This document shows, one piece after another, positions 1-5,628 of a DNA stretch of 5,628 nucleotides. Under the pieces are notes generated by a model that worked only from the letters and a program-made list of their open reading frames with translations, had not been told where the DNA came from and ran no database searches. The stretch is from contig JAEZJR010000159.1 of assembly GCA_023415725.1 (NCBI GenBank), forward strand, positions 1 through 5,628. The letters run 5' to 3'. The DNA comes from Acidobacteriota bacterium (lineage in GTDB: Bacteria; Acidobacteriota; Blastocatellia; Pyrinomonadales; Pyrinomonadaceae). Numbering within the stretch: position 1 is the first letter of the stretch; each line of letters starts with the position of its first letter. A program made the translations under genes and the position numbers.

Positions 1-1057
1 ACGTCTCATCGCCTCTTATTGGCATTTCCTCACCGGTATAACTGACTGTAACGTTACGTTTATCCGCCAGCGTCCTTATTTTGACGACCAGATCTTCCAG
101 AACCTCATCGAGGTAGACTTCACGAAAGCTTGCTTTGATGTTCGAAGAATCGATGCGGGCGAGGGTGAACAGATCTTCGACGATCTTCGAAAGGCGTTTC
201 CCCTCGTCGTTGACTATACGGAGCGATTCTCGATACTCCTCCCCCGAGCGTCCTTCCTTCAACAGGGCAACTTCCGATTCGCCGCGGACGATCGCCAGCG
301 GGGTACGCAACTCGTGCGAAGCATCAGCCATGAACCGTCTTTGCCGTTCAAATTCCTGATCCAACCTGTCAAGCAGCTGGTTGAACAGCGTCGCCAACCC
401 GCCGATCTCGTCATTGGCATTCGTCACGGGAAGCCTTTCGTGCAGGTTCTTAGCTCCGATCTGCTTCGCACGTTCCCCCATGACCGCGATCGGCTTCAGG
501 CTCTGCCTGGCTAGCAGGTAGCCGACCAGGCCCGCGGTAAGCAGCAGTATGGGAGCGAGTATCAGGAAAATGTTCGTGATACGTGTTTCGACGGCGATTT
601 GGTCCGCCAGGGAATACATTACGAACAACCGCAGTCGATCCCCACGAAGTGTGAAATCCCTCTCGAGGACCAAATACGGAGGATCCGCACTTCCGTATTG
701 GATGAACTTGCCGTCAGCCGCATCTGAGGCGATCCGATCGGGGAGCTCCACGTCGCCTGTTCTGCCTATGAAATTCCCGGCACGGTCGTAGACCGCAAAA
801 TGGTAATCCCGGAAATTATATTCGTCCAGAGCTTCGTCTATTAGGGCCTCGGCATTCGAATTGGGGGGACGTTCGAGTTGGAGTTGGTGGACGGTCCTGG
901 CAAAATTCGAGGCCATTTCCTCTATGTTCGTATGGATCTCGTCCTGGAGTACGCGGAGATAGATCGTGTAGGTCGCAACGGCGAAGGCGGCGAAGACGAG
1001 ACCAAGAATACAAATGTACCAAAGCGTCAGTTTTGCCCGAATAGAGCTAATCATCAT
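1..1057 (-). CDS. Sensor histidine kinase, N-terminal part (cut by window edge)
   Basis: Membrane sensor kinase expected to autophosphorylate on histidine and pass the phosphate to the response regulator encoded just upstream. I translated 352 codons by hand; the frame is open to the window edge. Visible in order: a short cytoplasmic start, TM1 (about residues 11-34), a periplasmic sensor region of about 125 residues, TM2 (about 162-183), a HAMP linker (about 184-236), and a HisKA dimerisation domain with the H-box SHELRTPL, in which H248 is the phosphoacceptor. The HATPase domain (N, G1, G2 boxes) must lie beyond position 1. The start is one of two adjacent ATGs (1055-1057 or 1052-1054) inside the end of the regulator gene, giving an 11- or 8-nt overlap and implying translational coupling. 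The TM-sensor-TM-HAMP-HisKA order and the SIRAKLTLWY opening resemble CusS-like, heavy-metal-type kinases. The periplasmic domain shows no motif that reveals the ligand. The truncation comes from the window, not from a mutation. Confidence 0.93.
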   Translation of the reverse strand, partial: MMISSIRAKLTLWYICILGLVFAAFAVATYTIYLRVLQDEIHTNIEEMASNFARTVHQLQLERPPNSNAEALIDEALDEYNFRDYHFAVYDRAGNFIGRTGDVELPDRIASDAADGKFIQYGSADPPYLVLERDFTLRGDRLRLFVMYSLADQIAVETRITNIFLILAPILLLTAGLVGYLLARQSLKPIAVMGERAKQIGAKNLHERLPVTNANDEIGGLATLFNQLLDRLDQEFERQRRFMADASHELRTPLAIVRGESEVALLKEGRSGEEYRESLRIVNDEGKRLSKIVEDLFTLARIDSSNIKASFREVYLDEVLEDLVVKIRTLADKRNVTVSYTGEEMPIRGDET

Positions 1058-1721
1058 CGGTCAGGATATACCCGGCTCCGCGGCGGGTATGGATGAGTTG
1101 CGGGGTGTGACCGTCGTCAAGCTTTCGTCTTAGCCGCTTGATATAAACTTCGATGGAATTTGAGAACGGATCGAAATTCTCATTCCACACATGCTCCGAG
1201 ATCTCCTCGCGACCGACAACGCGTCCTTTATTGACGGCCAGGAATTCAAGCAATGCGTATTCCTTTGTGGTCAGATCTATCTTCTTTCCGGCCCGCCATG
1301 CGTTTTGGGCTGTAGTATCTACGATAAGATCTGCAATGCTGATCTTTATTCCCCGGAGGTCGCTGCTTCTTCTAAGCAGCGCTCTGACACGGGCAACGAG
1401 TTCCCGAAATTCGAACGGCTTTACGAGGTAATCGTCGGCGCCGTTATCGAGCCCGGATACTCGATCATCGACCCCGTCACGAGCCGTGAGCATTAGAATC
1501 GGCTTCACATTGCCGTTTCCCCGGAGTTCCGAACACACCGCGAATCCGTCTTTCCGCGGCAGGTTGACGTCCAGAATGAAGAGATCGTACGGGGTGATCG
1601 ACGCCATGTAGGAAGCTTCGTCACCGTCTGTAGCGGTGTCCACGGCGTAGGCATTTTCACGCAATCCTTTTGAGATGAACGACGCGATCCTTACATCGTC
1701 TTCGACGAGTAACACCCTCAT
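1047..1721 (-). CDS. OmpR/PhoB-family two-component response regulator
   Basis: Cytoplasmic DNA-binding response regulator of 224 aa, the usual length for the family. The receiver domain (about 1-115) has the acidic pair D8/D9, phosphoacceptor D51 in the segment LDVNLPRKDG, the switch residue T79 in MLTAR, and K101 in the VKPF motif, so all catalytic positions are intact. The C-terminal winged-helix domain (about 126-221) has the typical LTTKEYALLEFL start, a recognition-helix region ending SNSIEVYIKRLRRKL, and the RRGAGYIL wing. It is the first gene of a regulator-kinase operon: its stop codon (1047-1049) lies inside the start of the kinase gene. No good Shine-Dalgarno precedes the ATG. A TAGAAT hexamer on the minus strand (1728-1733) lies so close that a leaderless or nearly leaderless transcript is possible. 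The target genes cannot be read from the sequence; it could control itself and/or the divergent mpl. Confidence 0.96.
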   Translation of the reverse strand: MRVLLVEDDVRIASFISKGLRENAYAVDTATDGDEASYMASITPYDLFILDVNLPRKDGFAVCSELRGNGNVKPILMLTARDGVDDRVSGLDNGADDYLVKPFEFRELVARVRALLRRSSDLRGIKISIADLIVDTTAQNAWRAGKKIDLTTKEYALLEFLAVNKGRVVGREEISEHVWNENFDPFSNSIEVYIKRLRRKLDDGHTPQLIHTRRGAGYILTDDD

Positions 1722-1741
1722 AATGCGATTCTACGACAACT

Positions 1742-1763
1742 TAGATGAACGATAGATAAATTT
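1742..1763. promoter_or_regulatory. Candidate response-regulator binding site: TAGAT direct repeat, 11-bp period
   Basis: Two TAGAT pentamers start at 1742 and 1753, exactly 11 bp apart, in the AT-rich spacer between the regulator gene and mpl. OmpR/PhoB regulators are known to bind head-to-tail direct repeats with about an 11-bp period, so this is a plausible autoregulatory site 20-40 bp upstream of the regulator start codon. The spacer (1722-1823) is otherwise non-coding. On the plus strand it has a weak promoter-like pair, TTTCAC (1775-1780) and TAGAAT (1800-1805), with a 19-bp gap. The role is inferred; two pentamers can match by chance. Confidence 0.35.
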
Positions 1764-1823
1764 GGTGACGGCTATTTCACCTGGCTGGGGCCTCTAAAGT
1801 AGAATCTGCCTTTAGTTCGAGAC

Positions 1824-3233
1824 ATGGGAAAACACTATCACCTCATCGGAATTTGCGGCACGGCGATGGCGAGCCTCGCCGGGATGCTTCAGGCAAGCGG
1901 GTTCAAGGTTACGGGATCTGATCAGAACGTTTACCCGCCGATGTCGACCCAGCTAGAGGCCTTGGGGATAGAGATCCTCAACGGCTACCGAGCGGAGAAT
2001 GCGGACATCGGGGCGGATGTGACGGTCGTGGGCAATGCGATCAGCCGGGGGAATCCGGAACTCGAGGAGGTGTTGAACCGCAAGTTGATGTATCGCTCGC
2101 AGGCGGAGATCGTTAAAGAGCTTTTCATTCGCGGGCGGCGGTCGCTGGTGATCGCAGGGACGCATGGAAAGACGACGACAACAAGCATCGCAGCGTGGGT
2201 TTGCGAGGTAGGCGGACTCAACCCGTCATTCCTGGTCGGCGGAATCGTGCAAAACTTTGGGGCGAGCTTTCGCGTAACGCAAGGTGACCATTTTGTCATC
2301 GAGGGGGACGAGTACGACACCGCTTACTTCGACAAGAAGCCGAAGTTCATGCACTATTTGCCGGAGATCGCGATCGTCAACAATATCGAGTTCGATCACG
2401 CGGACATCTACCGCGACCTGCAGGAGATCAAATTCCAGTTCTCGCGCCTGATGAACCTTGTGCCCGGAAACGGCCGTCTGATCTGCGGCGTCGATTCACC
2501 GGTTGTGAGGGAAGTGCTCGAGGAAATGGACGGGAAGCTCTTTACCACGGTCGAAACCTTCGGGCTTTCGGACGACGCGAAGTGGCAGGCCCGGTACATC
2601 GATTTTACGGGTGACAGGACACGTTTTACTGTGTTCCGCGACGGGCATTCGTGGGGCGAATTCGAAACGCACCTGATCGGGGAATTCAACGTCAGGAACT
2701 GCCTCGCCGTGATCATCGCGGCAGACGCCTGGGGCATCCCGAAGGAAAAGATCCAGGAGGCGTTCGACACGTTCAAGAGCGTGAAGCGGCGGATGGAAGT
2801 GCGTGGGATCGAAAGCGGCGTGACCGTGATCGACGACTTCGCCCATCATCCGACGGCCGTCGAGGAAACCCTCAAGGCACTACGGATGAAGTATGAAGGG
2901 CGGCGGTTGATAGCCGTCTTCGAGCCGCGTTCGTGGTCATCGCGATTGGCGGTCTTCCAGGAACCTTATTCGAAGGCGTTCTCCTATGCCGACTACGTCA
3001 TCATCGCCGGCGTCTATAACACCTCGAAGGCGAGCGAACTTGGCAAGGTGCTCGACGTCGATGAACTCGTCCAGGACATCCATCTTCAGGGCAAACCCGC
3101 CCACTCGTTCCCTGACGCCGACGCCATTGTCGAGCACCTCGCCCCGGAACTCTCCGAAGGCGACGTCGTCGCGATAATGTCCAACGGCGGTTTCGGCGGC
3201 ATCCACGAAAAGATCCTTGAGGTGCTTCGCTGA
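1824..3233 (+). CDS. mpl: UDP-N-acetylmuramate:L-alanyl-gamma-D-glutamyl-meso-diaminopimelate ligase
   Basis: Cytoplasmic ATP-dependent Mur ligase that joins the recycled tripeptide L-Ala-gamma-D-Glu-meso-DAP to UDP-MurNAc, feeding peptidoglycan recycling back into synthesis. Length is 469 aa, close to E. coli Mpl (about 457). The N-terminal UDP-binding domain (about 1-100) opens with HLIGICGTAMASLAG, which matches Mpl rather than MurC. The central ATPase domain has the P-loop GTHGKTTTT (112-120), an EGDEYDTAYFD block (160-170), NNIEFDHADIY (186-196) and GEFNVRN (286-292). The C-terminal domain starts near 312 and carries DDFAHHPTA (337-345), the Mpl form of the MurC DDYGHHP motif, and FEPRSWSSR (366-374). 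The ATG at 1824 has no strong Shine-Dalgarno, but it gives the expected N-terminus directly before the Rossmann-like motif. The gene is divergent from the two-component operon, appears monocistronic, and ends 33 bp before a terminator hairpin. MurC is the main alternative; the Mpl-specific motifs argue against it. Confidence 0.96.
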   Translation: MGKHYHLIGICGTAMASLAGMLQASGFKVTGSDQNVYPPMSTQLEALGIEILNGYRAENADIGADVTVVGNAISRGNPELEEVLNRKLMYRSQAEIVKELFIRGRRSLVIAGTHGKTTTTSIAAWVCEVGGLNPSFLVGGIVQNFGASFRVTQGDHFVIEGDEYDTAYFDKKPKFMHYLPEIAIVNNIEFDHADIYRDLQEIKFQFSRLMNLVPGNGRLICGVDSPVVREVLEEMDGKLFTTVETFGLSDDAKWQARYIDFTGDRTRFTVFRDGHSWGEFETHLIGEFNVRNCLAVIIAADAWGIPKEKIQEAFDTFKSVKRRMEVRGIESGVTVIDDFAHHPTAVEETLKALRMKYEGRRLIAVFEPRSWSSRLAVFQEPYSKAFSYADYVIIAGVYNTSKASELGKVLDVDELVQDIHLQGKPAHSFPDADAIVEHLAPELSEGDVVAIMSNGGFGGIHEKILEVLR

Positions 3234-3266
3234 TAATGGCGTTCACGAGGCCTTCATGTGTCAAAG

Positions 3267-3301
3267 AGAAAAGAGCGGTCACGGCCGCTCTTTTCTGTTT
3301 T
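3267..3301. terminator. Bidirectional rho-independent terminator
   Basis: A perfect 12-bp stem, AGAAAAGAGCGG (3267-3278) with CCGCTCTTTTCT (3285-3296), closes a 6-nt loop. The stem has a GC-rich top and an A/T-rich base, so it yields a U-rich tail read either way: TCTTTTCTGTTTTG on plus, and TCTTTTCTCTTTG on minus. It sits between the convergent mpl (plus, stop at 3233) and the RNA-binding protein gene (minus, stop at 3322), and can serve both. Confidence 0.88.
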
Positions 3302-3321
3302 GAATTGTCGTAGGGAAAGCT

Positions 3322-3660
3322 TTACCAGCGTCCGCCGCCACCGCCGCCATAACCGCCGCGGCCGCCACCTCCGCCGCCGTAGCCTCCACGGCCCCGCCCA
3401 CCGCCGCCTTCTTCGCGGGGACGGGCTTCGTTGACGACCATGTTACGACCGTCGTACTCCTGCCCGTTGAACTGGGCGATCGCGTTGTTCGCCGCATCCT
3501 CGCTCGCCATCTCGACGAAGCCGAAGCCGCGCGAGCGCCCCGTTTCGCGGTCCATGACGACGTTTGCCGAGTTCACCTCACCGGCTGCTGCAAAATGCTC
3601 ATGAAGGTCCTCGCTGGTGACGCGGAAGGACAAGTTTCCTACGTAAAGTTTCGTACTCAT
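3322..3660 (-). CDS. Small RRM-domain RNA-binding protein with glycine-rich tail
   Basis: A 112-aa protein: one RNA recognition motif (about residues 3-80) followed by a Gly/Arg/Tyr-rich tail (about 81-112). RNP2 is LYVGNL (5-10) and RNP1 is RGFGFVEM (44-51), with the aromatic residues that stack on RNA bases. The architecture matches the bacterial Rbp family best known in cyanobacteria, where members are often cold-induced; that response is not shown here. The protein is likely cytoplasmic and binds single-stranded RNA. The start at 3658-3660 was chosen because MSTKLYVGNL is the standard N-terminus and AAAGGAAA (3661-3668) lies directly upstream as a Shine-Dalgarno, though with a short gap. 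The frame stays open to 3852, but that extension has no RRM-like content. A possible promoter is TTTTTT (3761-3766) and TACGAT (3738-3743) with a 17-bp gap, which would give a leader of about 70 nt; this is weak. The gene probably forms its own transcript, ending at the hairpin at 3267-3296. Confidence 0.95.
   Translation of the reverse strand: MSTKLYVGNLSFRVTSEDLHEHFAAAGEVNSANVVMDRETGRSRGFGFVEMASEDAANNAIAQFNGQEYDGRNMVVNEARPREEGGGGRGRGGYGGGGGGRGGYGGGGGGRW
3331..3390 (-). repeat. Tandem 30-bp repeat coding the RGGYGGGGGG tail
   Basis: Two adjacent 30-bp units (3361-3390 and 3331-3360) each encode RGGYGGGGGG, residues 91-100 and 101-110 of the RNA-binding protein. The units differ at several synonymous third positions, so the peptide repeat has been kept while the DNA drifted. 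A related RGRGG segment lies just before them, and the protein ends in RW. Confidence 0.85.
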
Positions 3661-3706
3661 TTTCCTTTGAATCGATCTGAAAGAAGCGAGGGCGGCAGGT
3701 ACGGAA

Positions 3707-3718
3707 TGGAACGTTCCA
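3707..3718. promoter_or_regulatory. 12-bp perfect palindrome upstream of the RRM gene, candidate operator
   Basis: TGGAACGTTCCA is a perfect dyad 46 bp upstream of the RRM gene start codon, in the 276-bp non-coding stretch 3661-3936. Its position in the presumed leader or promoter would suit a dimeric regulator or a short RNA hairpin. An imperfect dyad, GGAAATCGATATCC (3723-3736), lies just beyond it. The function is unknown and a chance palindrome is possible. Confidence 0.3.
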
Positions 3719-3846
3719 ACTCGGAAATCGATATCCCATCGTAAGCGGCGCTCCCTGACCAAAAAAGATCCAGCTTCTAAACCAATATCCGATCTCTCTG
3801 GCACCGAACCGAAACGCGCCGCTTCTTGCGTATTAACCGGACAGGT

Positions 3847-3866
3847 CAGCATCCGCCGGGATGCTG
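3847..3866. other. Stable hairpin (8-bp stem, 4-nt loop) between dacB and the RRM gene
   Basis: CAGCATCC (3847-3854) and GGATGCTG (3859-3866) form a perfect stem around a GC-only tetraloop. It lies about 70 nt past the dacB stop codon in the direction of dacB transcription. No U-tract follows on either strand, so it is not a standard intrinsic terminator. It could protect the dacB mRNA 3' end, take part in factor-dependent termination, or belong to a long leader of the RRM gene. The structure is seen; the role is not. Confidence 0.45.
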
Positions 3867-3918
3867 TAACGAGAGCAAAAACAAGGGAAGTATGCCTGTT
3901 TTGTTCAATTTAGGCAAG

Positions 3919-3931
3919 AGTCAAATTGACT
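3919..3931. repeat. 13-bp inverted repeat just past the dacB stop
   Basis: AGTCAA and TTGACT are exact inverted copies around one central base, ending 5 bp before the dacB stop codon (3937-3939). The repeat is short and AT-rich with almost no loop, so a DNA-binding site is more likely than an RNA hairpin. Its role is unknown. Confidence 0.3.
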
Positions 3932-3936
3932 GGCAC

Positions 3937-5532
3937 CTATTGGTCCACACGTCCAGTGAAGTTAGCAAGGGCGATGGCCATTTCGTCCAGGACGGAGGTG
4001 CGAATGGATGTTTCGGGGATGCCGTTGACGACCATAGAGAAAGCGAGTTCCTCGCCGGCCGCCGTGCGGACGTAGCCCGAGAGAGCGGACACCTGATCGA
4101 TCGTTCCGGTCTTGCCGCGGACATTGCCTTGTGCACGGGTGCCGCGGAAACGGTTGCGAAGCGTGCCGTCGACACCGCCGATGGTGAGCGAATCGCGCCA
4201 AGCCTGTGCGTAGCGACTCTTGCCCATGTAGTTGTATAGCTGCACGACCGCGCTGGGCGTGATCAAGTTGTGGCGCGAGAGGCCGCTTCCGTCGTACTGG
4301 ATGATCCCGTCAGGCGCGACTCCGATCCCGGTGAGGAACTTCTTGACCGCAGAAACACCAAGCTCCGCGCTCGTGGCGCTGGATACGGGAGTGGTGCCGC
4401 CGCCCGGCGCGGGGTTCGCGTTGCGTTCTTGTTCGCCGAGGGTCCAGAGCAGCGTTTCGGTATACATGTTCTGGCTCGGCTTCATCGTTTGAGCCGCGAT
4501 GACTGACATCGGTGCGGATTCGATGCGACCGATCTCGACGCCGACCGGGAGCGACCCGTCCGTGCGGCGTTCGTAGCGATGGCCTCCGGTAACGGTGATA
4601 CCTTTCTCGATGAGTTTCTGGCGCAGAATATCGGCGAAGAGTTCAGCAGGGCGGGAAACGGCAACCTGACCGTTGAACCCGCTGTCGTTGGCGGGCAGCG
4701 AGCCGGTAATTTCCAGGAGGTTCTGGTCGAGTCGTTTGTGAATGCCTAAAGTCCGACGGCTGCCGGCCGGGCCGGTCGTGCAGGTATTAATGATGCGGAT
4801 GACGACGTTATACGGTTTAGTCTGAGCCGTGCAGGGTTGGCCCGCTGGCCCGGGGCGGACGCTGAGCGTGACGACGCTGTCGTTCAATGGGAGTGCGGAA
4901 ACCTCGGCGCCGTAGGACCACTGCAGGTCGTCCCATTCCCAGCTCGATGGGATCGGGAAGCCGCGGAAGTAACTGTCATCCGCGACGATGCCGCCGGTGA
5001 TACGTTTCACGCCGAGCGAAGCGATCTTTTCGACGATCGTATCGAGGCTCTTGCTTGGGTCGCCTCCGTTGAAACGGTCGGATATCGAAACGTCGCCGCG
5101 GCCGAAGATCCGCAGGTCACCGCTGATCGTGCCGTCGGCGTCAGGCGCAGCCGAGGCGTAGATGCTCGTCACGATGCGATAATCCGGCCCGAAGCGATCG
5201 AGCGCGGCCGCTACCGTGAAGTTCTTCATGTTGGACGCAGGCATGAAGTACTTCTCCGCGTTTTCCTCGAAAATGACCTTGCCCGTCGCCATCGAGATGA
5301 CCTTCACGCCGACCATTCCCCGCCGCACTTCTGGCCGCTGCAGGCTCTGGCGAAGCTTCGCCTGCAGATCGAAGATCGTCTGTTGGGGCAGCGGCGTGAC
5401 AGACGGTGTAGCTGCCGGAGATGGCGAAGCGTTGGGCGACGTGCGCGGCGTCGGGGTCGGCTGCACCTGTGCCGAGATACCGGAGAATGTAGCGACCAAA
5501 AGAGCGAGGACGAGTACGGGCTTGAAGGACAT
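3937..5532 (-). CDS. dacB: D-alanyl-D-alanine carboxypeptidase/endopeptidase, PBP4 family (peptidase S13)
   Basis: Exported penicillin-binding protein that removes the terminal D-Ala of peptidoglycan pentapeptides and/or cuts D-Ala-mDAP cross-links in the periplasm. Length is 531 aa, somewhat longer than E. coli DacB (about 477), partly because of the linker. A signal peptide (1-21, likely cut after GISA) is followed by a Pro/Thr/Ser linker (about 24-49). The S13 domain then shows SNMK (S100 nucleophile, K103) as the SxxK motif, the DGSGLSRHN block (414-422) carrying the second active-site motif, and KTG (474-476). KPSQNMYTE (351-359), the usual helix near the active site, is also present. 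C234 and C251 could form a disulphide. All catalytic elements are intact, so the protein should be active. The ATG at 5530-5532 begins a clear signal peptide, but no strong Shine-Dalgarno precedes it. The upstream region is AT-rich (5533-5552) and probably holds the promoter. No operon partner is visible. Confidence 0.96.
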   Translation of the reverse strand: MSFKPVLVLALLVATFSGISAQVQPTPTPRTSPNASPSPAATPSVTPLPQQTIFDLQAKLRQSLQRPEVRRGMVGVKVISMATGKVIFEENAEKYFMPASNMKNFTVAAALDRFGPDYRIVTSIYASAAPDADGTISGDLRIFGRGDVSISDRFNGGDPSKSLDTIVEKIASLGVKRITGGIVADDSYFRGFPIPSSWEWDDLQWSYGAEVSALPLNDSVVTLSVRPGPAGQPCTAQTKPYNVVIRIINTCTTGPAGSRRTLGIHKRLDQNLLEITGSLPANDSGFNGQVAVSRPAELFADILRQKLIEKGITVTGGHRYERRTDGSLPVGVEIGRIESAPMSVIAAQTMKPSQNMYTETLLWTLGEQERNANPAPGGGTTPVSSATSAELGVSAVKKFLTGIGVAPDGIIQYDGSGLSRHNLITPSAVVQLYNYMGKSRYAQAWRDSLTIGGVDGTLRNRFRGTRAQGNVRGKTGTIDQVSALSGYVRTAAGEELAFSMVVNGIPETSIRTSVLDEMAIALANFTGRVDQ

Positions 5533-5550
5533 ATTTGAATAGTTTATTAA
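5522..5550 (+). promoter_or_regulatory. Candidate plus-strand promoter overlapping the dacB start
   Basis: TTGAAG (5522-5527) and TATTAA (5545-5550) are separated by exactly 17 bp, each matching the sigma-70 consensus at 4 of 6 positions. Transcription would begin near 5557, shortly before the Shine-Dalgarno of the small ORF at 5581. The -35 element lies inside the first codons of dacB on the other strand, so the two transcription units would compete if both are real. Confidence 0.3.
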
Positions 5551-5580
5551 ATCCGGTTGTCTCGGGGAAAGGAAGCGATC

Positions 5581-5625
5581 ATGACTACGATGAATAGTAC
5601 GAATTTCGCGTTTACGGGTAAATGA
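5581..5625 (+). CDS. Possible 14-codon small ORF or leader peptide, divergent from dacB
   Basis: ATG at 5581 opens MTTMNSTNFAFTGK followed by TGA (5623-5625). The Shine-Dalgarno AAAGGAAG (5568-5575) is well placed, with 7 nt between GGA and the ATG, better than for most genes in this window. A promoter-like pair lies at 5522-5550. The peptide has no hydrophobic segment and no run of one amino acid typical of attenuators, and I do not recognise it. The window ends 3 bp after the stop, so whether a gene follows cannot be seen. It may be a leader peptide, a tiny protein or chance. Confidence 0.3.
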   Translation: MTTMNSTNFAFTGK

Positions 5626-5628
5626 GAG

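Noticed and set aside
1..1057. Broken kinase gene because no ATPase domain is present
   Set aside because: The frame is open to the window edge, so the missing domain lies outside the window rather than being lost.
1794..1815. CTAAAG/CTTTAG inverted repeat just before mpl, a possible attenuator
   Set aside because: Six weak pairs around a 10-nt loop that contains the likely -10 region; the repeat is too short to support a call.
2496..2849. Minus-strand frames inside mpl
   Set aside because: The plus strand encodes a full, motif-complete Mpl; the opposite frames show no motif or start signals.
3661..3852. N-terminal extension of the RRM protein by 64 codons in the same open frame
   Set aside because: The RRM starts right after the ATG at 3660, which has its own Shine-Dalgarno. 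The extension has no domain-like content and overlaps the hairpin and palindromes.
3876..3903. A/T-rich inverted arms that might form a dacB terminator
   Set aside because: Only about six A-T pairs match around a loop of more than 10 nt, and no GC-rich stem is present.
3826..4239. 137-codon plus-strand frame over the dacB 3' end
   Set aside because: It is antisense to the conserved catalytic end of dacB, has no Shine-Dalgarno and no recognisable domain. It is a shadow of high-GC coding sequence.
4837..5538. 233-codon plus-strand frame antisense to dacB
   Set aside because: The translation is Arg/Asp/Ala-rich low-complexity text typical of an antisense frame; the minus-strand S13 protein explains this region.

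Overview
The window looks like chromosomal DNA from a Gram-negative, didermal bacterium with moderately high GC. The genes are ordinary housekeeping and envelope genes, and I see no sign of a mobile element, phage, CRISPR array, tRNA or rRNA. A Pro/Thr/Ser linker straight after a signal peptide, a small RRM protein with a glycine-rich tail, and Mpl together suggest Acidobacteriota, perhaps the Blastocatellia/Pyrinomonadales side. This is an inference from style, not a marker-based assignment.

Layout from left to right. Positions 1-1057 (minus) hold the N-terminal 352 codons of a sensor histidine kinase, cut by the window edge before its ATPase domain. It overlaps the end of an OmpR/PhoB-type response regulator (1047-1721, minus), so the two form a translationally coupled regulator-kinase operon. 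A 102-bp divergent spacer follows, with an 11-bp-period direct repeat that fits a site for the regulator itself. mpl (1824-3233, plus) encodes the murein-tripeptide recycling ligase. It ends in a strong hairpin (3267-3296) that can terminate both mpl and the convergent RNA-binding protein gene (3322-3660, minus). Upstream of that gene is a 276-bp non-coding stretch with a 12-bp palindrome, an 8-bp-stem hairpin and a 13-bp inverted repeat. dacB (3937-5532, minus) encodes an exported PBP4-type DD-carboxypeptidase/endopeptidase. The last 96 bp hold an AT-rich divergent promoter region and a possible 14-codon ORF with a good Shine-Dalgarno.

Functionally, DacB trims or cleaves peptidoglycan peptides in the periplasm, while Mpl re-attaches released tripeptide to UDP-MurNAc in the cytoplasm. 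Both therefore act in cell-wall turnover, although they are not in one operon. The two-component system next to mpl probably senses an envelope or periplasmic signal. Its output is unknown. I found no clearly new system; the points most worth checking are the regulator-type repeat, the leader of the RNA-binding protein gene and the small ORF at the right end.
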